A DNA stretch of 64,000 nucleotides from assembly GCA_043101845.1 (NCBI GenBank), contig JBICHN010000011.1, positions 1,736,001 to 1,800,000 of the forward strand, read 5' to 3'. This DNA is from JBICHN01 sp043101845 (GTDB lineage Bacteria > Planctomycetota > Phycisphaerae > Phycisphaerales > UBA5793). The notes under the pieces are model-generated. The model saw only the letters and a list, made by a program, of their open reading frames with translations. It was not told the DNA's origin and did not search any database. Shown piece after piece: positions 8,243 through 17,627 of this stretch. The first letter of the stretch is position 1, and the number at the start of each line of letters is the position of its first letter. Position numbers and translations under genes: made by a program.

Positions 8243-9777
8243 GCGACTGCCGCGTGCTGACGATTGTCATTCGTCTTCGTGTTCGATCGCTCTTCGGCCG
8301 ATTTCCGAATGCCGTTGAGCATGCTGTTGAACACGATGCCGTGCAGGGGTACGACGGCATACCAATATGCGAGGCCGACGAGCCCCTTCGGTTGAAATCG
8401 AGCCGTCTGCACGAGTCGGCAGCGATCGGTCGCGGCATCAATCGATTCGATGTCGAAGGTGAGCGTCGCGATTCCGGGTAGCTTCATTTCCGCGCGGAGT
8501 TCGAGGCGGCGATTCGAGTCGACATCGGTCACACGCCAGAAGTCGATGGCGTCCCCGTAGGAGACCTCGTTTGGGTGGCGTCGGCCGCGGCGGAGGCCCG
8601 GGCCGCCTACGAATCGATCCATGACGCCACGAAGTCGCCAGAGCATGTCGCCGCCGTGATATCCGGTTTCGCCGCCAAGTTCGCATACCGCCGCGAAAGT
8701 CTCCTTGATCGAGGCGTCTACCTTGACCTGCCGACGATCGACGAAAGTCGTCCCGCCCGCCCAGTCCGGATCTCCCGGAATGACACCCGCGTCCGACCAC
8801 TTGGTGGCGACCTGTCGTTCATCGGTCTGATTCAGCGCGGCGTCGATTGATTCGCGCACCGAGAGAAGCCGTTGCGGCATGAGGCGGGCCGCCTCGTCGT
8901 TTCGGCAGACGACCCGATTGCGAAGACCTTCCGCGAGCGGTTGCGCGATGCGGCTGCTGAGGGGCGTGACGAGATGGATCCAGAGCGAACTCAATTTCGG
9001 CGTGAGGACCGGCACTGGCAGGACGACGCGGGATCGCAGCCCCCTTTCCTCCGCCATGATGCGCATGATCTCGTGATAGGTGAGCACGTCCGGACCGCCA
9101 ATATCTAGCGTTCGTCCAACGGTCTCCGGGGTCGTAATTGATCGCACGAGGTATTCGAGAACATTCTGTACCGCGATCGGCTGGCATTCGGTGCGTACCC
9201 ACTTCGGCGTGATCATGACCGGAAGTCGTTCAACGAGGTAACGCAGGATCTCGAACGACGCCGAGCCGGAGCCGATGATCATCGCGGCGCGTAGCACGGT
9301 GACGGGGATCCCGGTCGATGCGAGCGCGGTCTCTACCTCGCGACGCGACCGCAGGTGTTCGCTCAGGTCCTCGCCGGTTTCACCGAGTCCGCCGAGGTAG
9401 ATGATGCGCTCGATTCCAGCCTGCTCCGCCGCCATGGCGAACGAGAGCGCAAGTCGACGATCCTGCTCGGCGTAGTCTGAGCCCGCCGCGATCATTGAGT
9501 GAACGAGGTAATACGCCACGCCGCAGCCGCGCATCTCCTCAGCGAGCTCCGCGTGATCACCGACATTCGCCTCGCAGACCTCGAGGCGCGCCTGGTTCAC
9601 CCACGGGCGACCAAGTAGCTTCCGCTTTGAGCGGGTCAGACATCGAACGCGATAGCCGTCGGCGAGGAGACGCGGCGCCAGCCGGCCTCCGATGTAGCCC
9701 GTCGCCCCCGTGAGGAAGATGGGCTTCTTCGTCGAATGCGGTGCGGTGTTCGGCTGGACGGTCATGGCGCTCACCAT
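8239..9777 (-). CDS. SDR-type NAD(P)-binding protein with C-terminal DUF2867-like domain
   Basis: About 512 residues. The N-terminal part is an extended or atypical SDR: FLTGATGYIGGRL gives the glycine-rich nucleotide site, and the YLVHS and IYLGGLGE segments are typical of the YbjT/NmrA-like subgroup. The last 170 residues match the pattern of the DUF2867 family (FVDRRQV, GYHGGDMLW, LVQTARFQPKGLVGLAYWY). The chosen ATG at 9777 lies four bases past the stop of the upstream gene; an in-frame start at 9810 would overlap it. Enzyme substrate unknown. Genes of this kind recur in light-induced photolyase clusters of proteobacteria. Confidence 0.85.
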   Translation of the reverse strand: MVSAMTVQPNTAPHSTKKPIFLTGATGYIGGRLAPRLLADGYRVRCLTRSKRKLLGRPWVNQARLEVCEANVGDHAELAEEMRGCGVAYYLVHSMIAAGSDYAEQDRRLALSFAMAAEQAGIERIIYLGGLGETGEDLSEHLRSRREVETALASTGIPVTVLRAAMIIGSGSASFEILRYLVERLPVMITPKWVRTECQPIAVQNVLEYLVRSITTPETVGRTLDIGGPDVLTYHEIMRIMAEERGLRSRVVLPVPVLTPKLSSLWIHLVTPLSSRIAQPLAEGLRNRVVCRNDEAARLMPQRLLSVRESIDAALNQTDERQVATKWSDAGVIPGDPDWAGGTTFVDRRQVKVDASIKETFAAVCELGGETGYHGGDMLWRLRGVMDRFVGGPGLRRGRRHPNEVSYGDAIDFWRVTDVDSNRRLELRAEMKLPGIATLTFDIESIDAATDRCRLVQTARFQPKGLVGLAYWYAVVPLHGIVFNSMLNGIRKSAEERSNTKTNDNRQHAAVA

Positions 9778-9781
9778 ATTC

Positions 9782-10735
9782 TCAGGCGATTCCGCATGCG
9801 ATCGCGTCATAATCTGGCCGATCGGCTGCGGATTGATGTCGAAAGGCGCGAACGATGCGGCCTCGATGGACCAGAAAGGCGCCCGGCATCTGAAAACCGT
9901 CGCCCGCGAGGGCGCCGAGGCCGTGGCCGGCGATCGCCGCGATCAGCCCGCGATACCAGACATACGGCCCGAACAACTGGACGAGGCGTCCTCGGCTGAG
10001 ACCAAAGGCGCGATAGAGTGATCGATCTGGATCGCTGATTCGAGGAAGGTCATCGAGACCGTACCCGCGAAAGAAATCGCGAGCTGACGAATCGTCGCTC
10101 ATGTGTACGAGCACGATCGTCGTGCCGCGTCGTTCAAGCTCCTCGCGACGCGCGGCGACATCCGACAACGCTTCTCGGCAAAATGTACAACCCGCGTGGC
10201 GAAGAAATACTACGAGAGCCGGTCGATCCCGCGAGGTTTCCTCGAGCGATCGGCCTTCGTTCGTTCTCACCTGCGCGAGATCGACCGACGGCTCCGACGA
10301 TTCATCATCGACGACGCGTGATCTCTCTTCCGACGCCGACCGCGCTGCGGCGAGGAGGATCGCTCCGAATGGAATCCACCAGATGAGATCGTTCGTCACG
10401 ATCGTCCAGCCGAACGCGAGTGGAAACACGCCGTCGGCAAGCGCTCCGACAAATCCGATCGGGCCAAGAACTTTGCCGAGAAACCCGACGAGGACGATCG
10501 GCCAGTGGCGAAGTGGATTGGACGCGGCGATGGCGTATCCCACGCCGTAGACACCGACGATCATGCCCACGCACTGCCAGATCTGCGGGTACTCCGGCGA
10601 CCTCGCGCCGGTAAGTTCGAAAATCGAATCCGGAAACAGGACGACCCAGGCTCCCCAGGCGAAGTTGTAGAGCGCCGCAAGCCAGAGGACGGGGCCCATC
10701 CATCGAGGGGCCGAATGTTCCGATCGGTCACTCAT
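9782..10735 (-). CDS. Membrane protein fused to a SelL-like peroxiredoxin domain
   Basis: A 317-residue fusion. Residues 1 to about 130 form four or more membrane segments (WLAALYNFAWGAW, VGMIVGVYGVGYAIA, WPIVLVGFLGKVLG, LIWWIPFGAILLAA). Residues about 160 to 317 are a thioredoxin-fold AhpC/TSA-like domain with FLRHAGCTFCREAL, the CxxC form of the redox site of the SelL/peroxiredoxin-like family, and PGAFLVHRGRIV near the end. It probably reduces peroxides at the membrane. It shares one base with the upstream gene. The fusion was read in a single frame; I know the two parts mainly as separate proteins. Confidence 0.8.
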   Translation of the reverse strand: MSDRSEHSAPRWMGPVLWLAALYNFAWGAWVVLFPDSIFELTGARSPEYPQIWQCVGMIVGVYGVGYAIAASNPLRHWPIVLVGFLGKVLGPIGFVGALADGVFPLAFGWTIVTNDLIWWIPFGAILLAAARSASEERSRVVDDESSEPSVDLAQVRTNEGRSLEETSRDRPALVVFLRHAGCTFCREALSDVAARREELERRGTTIVLVHMSDDSSARDFFRGYGLDDLPRISDPDRSLYRAFGLSRGRLVQLFGPYVWYRGLIAAIAGHGLGALAGDGFQMPGAFLVHRGRIVRAFRHQSAADRPDYDAIACGIA

Positions 10736-12126
10736 TACGCCGCCTCGCTTTCCGCGCGGCCCAGAACGCGGGCAAGGTACGGCTCGAGATCTGGATCACG
10801 GAACTCAAAGCCCGCCGAATCGAGTCGCGTTGGAAGAACCTTGCCGCTGGCGAGCAGGATTTCATCCGCCATCTCACCGAACGCGGCGCGCGCGGCGGCG
10901 GCCGGCAGCGGCGCGATCGCGGGGCGATGCAGTACTCGTCCGAGCGACCTGGCAAGGTCCCGGTTCGACACCGGATTCGGCGCGGTCACATTCATCGGGC
11001 CTTCGAGCCCGTTATTCATTATCGCCTCGTAGAGAGCCATCACGCAGTCATCGAGGCTCACCCAACTCACCCACTGGTTTCCCGAGCCGACCGGACCGCC
11101 GAGGCCGACTTTGAACGGCGTCAATAACTTCGCCAGCATCCCGCCGCGCGGCGTCACCACGGCGCCGATTCTGGGATGCACGACGCGCAGCCCTGAATCA
11201 CGAGCGGGCGCCGCCGCGGCTTCCCAGTCGAGGCACACCCCGGCGAGGAATCCCGTCCCGGCAGAACTCGACTCATCGAGCGCTTCGTCTCCTCGGTCGC
11301 CGTACCAGCCAATCGCCGAGGCCGACACCAGCGCCGACGGTGGGGTTAACGCGGCGGTCATCGAACGGGCGAGCATGGCGGTCCCCCGGACCCGGCTCTC
11401 GTGGATGGCGCGCTTCTTTCGCTCGGACCAACGCCCGTGCGCAATATTCTCGCCGGCGAGGTGCACGACCGTGTCGACCGAAGCGAGTCGGTCGGGGGCG
11501 AGGACGCCCGTCTCCGCGTTCCATTCAATCTCCTGAGCGCCGCGCGCCGGATGCCGCACGAGTCGATACACGGAGTGACCTTCAAACTCGAGCCACCGAG
11601 CCAGCGCGGATCCGATCAATCCGGAGGCGCCGGTAATGGCGACCGTTCGTCGTGGCTCGTCCCGGAATCGTGTTGCTACGCGAAGGTCGTGACGCGTGAT
11701 GTGGTGGCGGTACACAAAGAGGGCGTCCAGATCGCGGGCGATTCGACCGCCCGCGAGAGCGTTCCCGACGGCGCCGAGAGGAACAGCGAACTCGATGTCA
11801 TCGGTGAGTTCGCTCCCTTGTCCGTTCTCCTTGAAGCGATGAGTGTGCACCCATGATTTGAACGGCCCACTGAGTTGCACATCACGAAACTGCTCGCCCG
11901 CTTTGTAATCTCGATGTTCAAGGCGCCAGCGAAGCCGGGCCGGACCGAACGGAACGGAAAGTTCGACGCGCGATCCGTCTGTAATGCCCCCCCGTTTCTC
12001 CACGACTTCGACGGGAGCCCACGGTGGTTCGAGCCGATCAAACGCGCCCGGTCGCTCGTGCCAGGCGAATGCCTCCGCAGCCGTGACGGGCAGGTGAACC
12101 GATCGCTTGAATCGACGAATGCTCAT
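10735..12126 (-). CDS. TIGR01777-family epimerase with N-terminal SRPBCC domain
   Basis: 463 residues. An N-terminal ligand-binding SRPBCC domain (about 1-150, SVHLPVTAAEAFAWHERPGA) is followed by an SDR39U1/YfcH-type epimerase domain: VAITGASGLIGSALARWL near 165, HLAGENIAHGRWS, SASAIGWYGDRGDE and WVSWVSLDD. The start at 12126 overlaps the upstream stop by four bases (ATGA) and begins the SRPBCC domain; the open frame runs further upstream but that part is not protein-like. Reaction unknown. Members of this two-domain family are common in photolyase/MerR clusters. Confidence 0.88.
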   Translation of the reverse strand: MSIRRFKRSVHLPVTAAEAFAWHERPGAFDRLEPPWAPVEVVEKRGGITDGSRVELSVPFGPARLRWRLEHRDYKAGEQFRDVQLSGPFKSWVHTHRFKENGQGSELTDDIEFAVPLGAVGNALAGGRIARDLDALFVYRHHITRHDLRVATRFRDEPRRTVAITGASGLIGSALARWLEFEGHSVYRLVRHPARGAQEIEWNAETGVLAPDRLASVDTVVHLAGENIAHGRWSERKKRAIHESRVRGTAMLARSMTAALTPPSALVSASAIGWYGDRGDEALDESSSAGTGFLAGVCLDWEAAAAPARDSGLRVVHPRIGAVVTPRGGMLAKLLTPFKVGLGGPVGSGNQWVSWVSLDDCVMALYEAIMNNGLEGPMNVTAPNPVSNRDLARSLGRVLHRPAIAPLPAAAARAAFGEMADEILLASGKVLPTRLDSAGFEFRDPDLEPYLARVLGRAESEAA

Positions 12127-12896
12127 CCTGCGCTTCTTCCGGTAAGGCGGGCGAGACCGCCATCGACCCCGATCGTCTGGCCGGTGATCCAGTCGTTCGC
12201 CGGGTCGAGGAGCCAGAGAATGGCGGACGCGATGTCTTCTGGATCTCCGATCCGTCCGAGCGGATGCATCGCGCGGGAGGTCTCGAGCGCGCGTTCGTTC
12301 TTCGTGATCGACTTCGCGAGCGGCGTGTCGACGAGACCGGGCGCGACTGCATTCACGCGGAGATTGCGCCTTGCATAACTCGCCGCCGCGCTTCGTACCA
12401 GTCCACTGACGCCGGCCTTCGCCGCGGCGATGGCCTCGTGGCTCGGCAGACCAATTTCGCCTGCGCACGAGCCGAGAAGGACGACCGAACCGCCATTCTT
12501 CATGAAACGGGCGCAGGCCTGGACCGTGGCGAACGCAGAAGTGAGGTTCTGTGCGACGGTGTCCGCCCATTCTTCCTCAGTGGTAAGATGCGCCGGCTTC
12601 ACGAGGATCGACCCCACGCAGTTCACGAAGCCGGCGATGTGTCCACCATTGAGTTGCAGACCGGCCTCGAGCGTGTTGTTGACCTCCGAAAAGCTCGTTG
12701 CGTCCATAACCACGGCCTTGGCGTCGAGTTCAGCCGCGATTTCTTCGAGCGGACCGACGGTTCGGCCGCCGAGAACGAGCGGCGCTCCGTGGAACGCCAG
12801 TCGCCGAGCGACCGCCGATCCGATCCCGCCCGCCGCCCCGAGTATGACGAAGGCGCCGGCGTCCCGAAAACGGCTGTCACTGCGTTTCTGGCTCAT
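12123..12896 (-). CDS. Short-chain dehydrogenase/reductase with replaced catalytic tyrosine
   Basis: A 257-residue classical SDR. The cofactor site is ILGAAGGIGSAVARRL, the NxxG region is VNCVGSI, and the C-terminal NDWITGQTIGVDGG is typical. Where most SDRs have YxxxK, this protein reads HEAIAAAK, so the lysine is kept but the tyrosine is not. The ATG at 12896 has a strong upstream GGAGGAAAGG; a GTG at 12917 would lie inside that site. First gene of the minus-strand cluster, divergent from the MerR regulator. Substrate unknown. Confidence 0.85.
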   Translation of the reverse strand: MSQKRSDSRFRDAGAFVILGAAGGIGSAVARRLAFHGAPLVLGGRTVGPLEEIAAELDAKAVVMDATSFSEVNNTLEAGLQLNGGHIAGFVNCVGSILVKPAHLTTEEEWADTVAQNLTSAFATVQACARFMKNGGSVVLLGSCAGEIGLPSHEAIAAAKAGVSGLVRSAAASYARRNLRVNAVAPGLVDTPLAKSITKNERALETSRAMHPLGRIGDPEDIASAILWLLDPANDWITGQTIGVDGGLARLTGRSAG

Positions 12897-13025
12897 GGAA
12901 CGGGTCCTTTCCTCCACGACACTTCTTCATTCGCCGCCCGATCCACTTCCGATTCCACCTTTCCGACTCGACAGACTGATTCCCACCGGTTAGATTCGTT
13001 CAAATCGGTCACACGAGAATCACTT
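12897..13025. promoter_or_regulatory. Divergent promoter region between the photolyase cluster and the MerR regulator
   Basis: A 129-base gap separates the two divergent starts. It must hold the promoters of both transcripts and is the natural place for the MerR-type operator. A short inverted repeat (GATT, six bases, AATC at 12993-13006) lies next to the regulator gene. I cannot identify convincing -10/-35 boxes, so only the location is supported. Confidence 0.5.
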
Positions 13026-13925
13026 ATGGGCGCGCCGAACTATGTCTCTCCCCGAGCCCTCGCCAAGGCTCTCGGGTTCAGCGAGTCGTCGGTTAAGCGA
13101 TGGACGGATGATGGCCGTCTCTCCGCGGAACGGACGGCGGGCGGTCATCGTCGAATCGCAAGGTCCGAAGCGATTCGTTTTGTGCGAGAGAACGGTCTGT
13201 CGCTTGTCGATCCCGGGTCACTCGGACTCCCGAACGGGGATGCATCCCCCGTCACGGCCGGACGGCTCGACGGGATCGAACCGGCGCTCGCAGCGCTTCT
13301 CGAAGATGGGTCCGGAGTTGAGTCCCGGGCCCTTGTGCTTTCGAGCTATCTCGAGGGCCAGAGCATCGCGGCTCTCGTCGACGGGCCGATCCGCGGGGCC
13401 ATGGCGCAGATCGGGGCCCTGTGGAAGGAGCCGGGTGGGGCCGCGTCGATCGCGATCGAGCACCGGGCGACGGATATCTGCAGTCAGACCCTCTACGAGC
13501 TTGAGAGTCTCCTCCCGTCGATCGACTCGAGCTCTCCCGTCGCCGTGGGAGGAGCGCCGGAAGGCGATCCATTCGCGCTGCCGACGCTCGGCGCCGCTCT
13601 GACGCTGCGGGAAGCGGGATACCGAGCGGTCAATCTTGGGCCGAATACCCCGTTGCGAGCCATCGAGGCCGCAGCGAACACGCTCAGGGCCGATCTCATC
13701 TGGGTGAGCGTCAGCCGTCCGCTCGACCGGGAGCGAGGACTCGAATCCCGGCTTCGTCGTCTCGGGGCGGGGCTGGAAGGCTCGAATCGGGAGGTCGTCG
13801 TTGGTGGACGATCAGCGGAAACGATTCTCACTGGCGATTGTTCAGCCGTTCGACGGTTGTCGACCATGCGGGATCTAAGCCGACTCGCTGAGAGTCGGCT
13901 GAGCCGTATGTCCCGGAGGGCTTGA
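13026..13925 (+). CDS. MerR-type regulator with degenerate B12-binding domain (LitR/CarH-like)
   Basis: A 299-residue regulator. Residues about 5-55 form a MerR winged helix (YVSPRALAKALGFSESSVKRW, GGHRRI). The rest follows the CarH/LitR layout: a four-helix segment with W...EH (LW then AIEHRATD, near 135-150), then a Rossmann-like domain (GAALTLREAGYRAVNLGPNTP). In CarH/LitR a histidine in E-x-H-x-x-G ligates cobalamin; here that stretch reads GDPFALPTLG, without histidine. Family members repress light-inducible genes, often photolyases, and the divergent photolyase cluster fits. How it senses light, if at all, is open; histidine-less class II forms are known in pseudomonads. Confidence 0.85.
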   Translation: MGAPNYVSPRALAKALGFSESSVKRWTDDGRLSAERTAGGHRRIARSEAIRFVRENGLSLVDPGSLGLPNGDASPVTAGRLDGIEPALAALLEDGSGVESRALVLSSYLEGQSIAALVDGPIRGAMAQIGALWKEPGGAASIAIEHRATDICSQTLYELESLLPSIDSSSPVAVGGAPEGDPFALPTLGAALTLREAGYRAVNLGPNTPLRAIEAAANTLRADLIWVSVSRPLDRERGLESRLRRLGAGLEGSNREVVVGGRSAETILTGDCSAVRRLSTMRDLSRLAESRLSRMSRRA

Positions 13926-14079
13926 AAGTGGCGTTGGCGTGGCGAATCGTGGAATAGCGCCTCAGGCGCCCCGGTTTTGCAAACAGCGGAAGGCCCGATT
14001 CCTGGGTTCTTCGCGCGTGGGTTTCTTTTTGGCCACCCTACTCAGTCTCATGGCGAGATCATTCGGAAAGGCGTGCGGT

Positions 14080-15618
14080 ATGAGGAAGCAATGGCTCAAG
14101 TGCCTGGCGATCGCTGTTGGAATGGGAGTTGGACCAGTGGTGACCGCGGCCGGCTCCGGTCTCGAGTCGCTCAACAACGCGGATCTCAAGCGTATCGTGA
14201 AGACCGAACTGGGGGCCGAGCAGTTCGATCTGGCATCATTCGAACTTCCCCGCGAAAGCGGTGTCGGGTTCTTCGTCGCCGCGGAGATCGACGGAGCGGA
14301 ATACACCCTCGACCTTCTGCCGCATTCGCTTCGGAGCGGCGCCTTCGAAGTCCTTGTCGACGACGGTACCGGCGAACTGACATCCTGGGACGCGCCGGCG
14401 CCCATGACCTATCGTGGCTCCGTTGTTGAGATCGCCGACAGTGTCGTGAGCGCTTCCATCGTCGACGGCGGACTTCGCGGCATCATTCGCTTCGGTGACG
14501 ATCAGGCGTACTCGATCACTCCGCTCATGGAAGTCGTCGACGGCGCTCCGGCGGATGCGCACCTCATTCTCGAGGCCGACGATTCGCTCCCGCTCGGATT
14601 CATCTGCGGCAACGACGCGCTTAACGGATTCGGCGATCATCCCGGCGATCTGCACTCGCACGGACAGGAAGGGTTCGTTTCCGACGACCCCGGTGTGGGC
14701 ATCGATGACATTCTCCTCGCCGAGATCGCCTTCGATGCGGATGTCGAGTTCTACAACCGGAATCAGCAGAGCGTGAGCGGAACCATCGCCGACATCGAAG
14801 CGGTGATGAACGATGTCGATGTGATCTACCAGCGTGATGTCGAAGTCGCGTACCTGATCACGACCATCATCGTGCGGACCGGTGAGCCTGACCCGTACAG
14901 CTCCACGAACGCCGGCACGCTCCTCGACCAGTTCCAGAGCGAATGGAATCGGAACCAGGGCGGCGTGCAGCGGGATGTGGCCCACCTGATGACCGGCAAG
15001 AATCTTCAGGGCGGCACGATCGGCGTCGCATATCTCGGCGTGATCTGCGCCCGCTCGGTCGCCTACGGCCTTTCCGAGTCGCGATTCACCTCGCGCTGGG
15101 ACTGGCGTGTCGGCCTGACGGCGCACGAACTCGGTCACAACTGGAATGCGGGACATTGCCGCAGCAGCTGCTCCGGCGGCACTGACTGCCGGATCATGTG
15201 TCCGTGCATCGGCGGATGCAGCGGCGACATGACGCGGTTCGGTCAGGCTTCGATCAACGCGATCACGAACTTCCGGAACAGCCGGAACTGTCTCGATCCG
15301 TACTTCGAGCTTCTGCTCGAGGTTGGCGACCTGAACTCGGGGCAGAACGCGAACTTCTCGGTGAGCGACGGCACACCGAACGAGGTCGTTCGCGTGTATT
15401 ACAGCCTCCGCGGCGAAGGCGACTGCTTCATTCCCGAATTTGGCGTGTCGCTCAATCTCGACCGGTGCGTGCTCGGCCTCTCCGGCGTCACGGACGGCAG
15501 CGGCAGCGAGAGCTGGGTCTCGCGGATGCCCAGTGTGAACCGGGCGGTGGTCCTCTGGATTCAGGCCGCGCAGCCGGATGTGATCAGCAATCTCGTGCTG
15601 ACGCAGCTCAATCCATAA
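14080..15618 (+). CDS. Exported reprolysin-like zinc metalloprotease with shared C-terminal domain
   Basis: 512 residues from the ATG at 14080, which starts a clear signal peptide (MRKQWLKCLAIAVGMGVGP) and has GGAAAG upstream. An N-terminal prodomain is followed by a metzincin domain: HELGHNWNAGH supplies three zinc histidines and the glutamate, then a cysteine-rich CRIMCPCIGGC with the Met-turn. Residues from about 405 to the end are a domain (RVYYSLRG...QAAQP...SNLVL) that recurs in four other exported proteins here. It is 56 percent-like by eye to its downstream neighbour, so a tandem duplicate. Likely a secreted protease. Confidence 0.88.
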   Translation: MRKQWLKCLAIAVGMGVGPVVTAAGSGLESLNNADLKRIVKTELGAEQFDLASFELPRESGVGFFVAAEIDGAEYTLDLLPHSLRSGAFEVLVDDGTGELTSWDAPAPMTYRGSVVEIADSVVSASIVDGGLRGIIRFGDDQAYSITPLMEVVDGAPADAHLILEADDSLPLGFICGNDALNGFGDHPGDLHSHGQEGFVSDDPGVGIDDILLAEIAFDADVEFYNRNQQSVSGTIADIEAVMNDVDVIYQRDVEVAYLITTIIVRTGEPDPYSSTNAGTLLDQFQSEWNRNQGGVQRDVAHLMTGKNLQGGTIGVAYLGVICARSVAYGLSESRFTSRWDWRVGLTAHELGHNWNAGHCRSSCSGGTDCRIMCPCIGGCSGDMTRFGQASINAITNFRNSRNCLDPYFELLLEVGDLNSGQNANFSVSDGTPNEVVRVYYSLRGEGDCFIPEFGVSLNLDRCVLGLSGVTDGSGSESWVSRMPSVNRAVVLWIQAAQPDVISNLVLTQLNP

Positions 15619-15654
15619 TTGAACGCCTTCATCACGAAGGTGGAGAAGAAGACA

Positions 15655-15687
15655 CCCGCCGCGGCCCTGCCGCGGCGGGTTGTTTTT
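15655..15687 (+). terminator. Intrinsic terminator after the first metalloprotease gene
   Basis: A perfect 10-bp stem (CCCGCCGCGG with CCGCGGCGGG) around a CCCTG loop, followed by TTGTTTTT. It ends the transcript of the first reprolysin-like gene, so the second paralogue has its own promoter between here and 15880. Confidence 0.85.
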
Positions 15688-15895
15688 CGTCGTTTCGGGA
15701 ATCCCCGCCCCCCTGCCAGAGGTTGTTATTGCGTCAGGATGGCCGTTCGGTTATGCTGTTTAGTCGGAGGATGTTCGGGGATTACCGCGCCGGCGCCCCT
15801 CTCGCGCCGAGAAACGCCGGCCATCGAGCTCGGCGGGACACGACACCGTTCCGGGCTCGCTCCGACCCGTAAGTTGACGGGAGGTCATGATCATC

Positions 15896-17449
15896 ATGCG
15901 TGCACAGTGGACGAAGGTCTTCGGGCTCGGATTCGTTGCTTTCGGCTTCGTTGGAGCCGCGTCGCTCGCCGTCGCGACACCGACGATGGACGAGACGACG
16001 GAGGCCGTTCAAGCGAAACTTCAGGTCGATTCGTTTTCACTCATTGAGCTCGAGTCGCCCGTTTCCCCTGACCAGCCATTCGTCACCGAGGTTGAGCTCG
16101 GCGGACGCGCTCATTTGGTCGCGTTGTCGCCGCATTCGGTACGGGCGCCTGACTTCCGCGTGCTCGCGGTCGACGGCGAGTCCGTTCGCGTTGTGGAGCC
16201 GCCCGCTCCCGCGACCTATCTGGGCGAACTCATCGATTCACCGGGATCGCAGATCAGCGCGGCCCGCGTCCATGATGGCTGGCGCATGATCGTTCGTCTC
16301 GGCGACCGCGATGAGCGCTGGGATGTCGTCCCCCTCGCCGAGATTCTGCCCGACGCGCCGAAGTCGATTCATGTGGTCTATGACCCCCGAGACGCGGAAG
16401 TCGATGGTTGGTTGTGCGGCAATGTGCTCTTCGATCTCGATCATCCGATTCGCGGCCGTGCCCGCGAGCATGTCCACTCCGAGGAAACCGAGCCAGTCGT
16501 CGAACCGGACGCCGATCCCATCATGCTCGCCGAACTCGCGTACGACGCGGACTTCGAGTTCTTCAACCGGAATGGTCGGTCGATCGACAATGTGATCGCG
16601 GATATCGAATCGATCACGCTCGATATGAATGTGATTTACGAGCGGGACTGCTTCATTCGCCATCAGATCACCACGATCGTCATCCGCGAAGGTGAGCCCG
16701 ACCCGTACAACAGCACTTCCGCCGACGGTCTGCTCGACGAATTCCGCGCCGAGTGGAATACCCTCCAAAGCGGAGTCGTTCGCGATGTCGCGCACCTCAT
16801 GACAGGCAAGTCGCTCGAAGGAAGCGTCATCGGCCTGGCGTATCTCGGAGTGATCTGCAACCAGTCATTTGGATACGGACTCTCGGAGTCGAAGTTCACT
16901 TCGAACCTGAGTCAGCGCGTGGGCCTTACGGCGCACGAGATCGGTCACAACTGGGATTCCGGACATTGCAACCAGTCGTGCTCGGGCGGGTCGGACTGTC
17001 GAATCATGTGTCCCTGTATCGCCGGCTGCTCGGGAGATGTGACCGCGTTCGGTCAGGCGTCGATCAATGCGATCACTTCGTTCCGCGATACGCTCGACTG
17101 CCTCGAGGTTTACAACCCCTTCGTTCTGGGCTCCACGGACTTCATCTCTCGGCAGCGTGCGAATGTCGATGTCACGGGCGGATTCCCGAACCAGGAAGTG
17201 CGCGTGTACTACAGTCTGCGCGGGCCCGGATCCTGCTCGATTCCTGAATTCAATGTTCAGCTCGACCTGCAGAACTGCATTCTCGGGCTCACCGGACAGA
17301 CGGATTCGGCGGGGGTGCGAACCTGGCGCGTGGATGTGCCGTACATCCAGTCGCGCCGACCCATCCTGCTCCAGGCCGCGCAGGATTCGACGGGACTCGA
17401 GACGCCGCAGAAAACCGACCCAATTGTCCGGTGGCTGTTGCCCCGGTAG
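15896..17449 (+). CDS. Exported reprolysin-like zinc metalloprotease, tandem paralogue
   Basis: 517 residues. The ATG at 15896 begins a signal peptide ending near AAT; GGGAGG lies 11 bases upstream, whereas the in-frame ATG at 15887 would leave only two bases. The zinc motif is HEIGHNWDSGH, followed by the same cysteine-rich Met-turn segment (CRIMCPCIAGC) as in the upstream copy. The C-terminal domain (about 405 onward, RVYYSLRGPGSC...LQAAQD) is shared, and the last residues RWLLPR match the RWLEPR end of the subtilisin next door. Probably a secreted protease with prodomain. Confidence 0.88.
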   Translation: MRAQWTKVFGLGFVAFGFVGAASLAVATPTMDETTEAVQAKLQVDSFSLIELESPVSPDQPFVTEVELGGRAHLVALSPHSVRAPDFRVLAVDGESVRVVEPPAPATYLGELIDSPGSQISAARVHDGWRMIVRLGDRDERWDVVPLAEILPDAPKSIHVVYDPRDAEVDGWLCGNVLFDLDHPIRGRAREHVHSEETEPVVEPDADPIMLAELAYDADFEFFNRNGRSIDNVIADIESITLDMNVIYERDCFIRHQITTIVIREGEPDPYNSTSADGLLDEFRAEWNTLQSGVVRDVAHLMTGKSLEGSVIGLAYLGVICNQSFGYGLSESKFTSNLSQRVGLTAHEIGHNWDSGHCNQSCSGGSDCRIMCPCIAGCSGDVTAFGQASINAITSFRDTLDCLEVYNPFVLGSTDFISRQRANVDVTGGFPNQEVRVYYSLRGPGSCSIPEFNVQLDLQNCILGLTGQTDSAGVRTWRVDVPYIQSRRPILLQAAQDSTGLETPQKTDPIVRWLLPR

Positions 17450-17627
17450 TTGAACGACAATTATCAGACCGGAAGAATCCATCCGATCGATACGCGTTGT
17501 CGATCGAACGGGCCCCGAGCAGAATTTCGCTCCGGTTGGCCACAGATGCCGTTACATTGATCCTGACGCGTCGTTGAGCGGTCGATCGAGCTGATCGTCC
17601 GGCGATGGAGCTTCATAGACACGAGGA

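Noticed and set aside
13950..13985. Small GCGCCT/AGGCGC hairpin after the MerR gene as a terminator
   Set aside because: The loop is a single base and the tail has only four T residues; too weak to list as a terminator.
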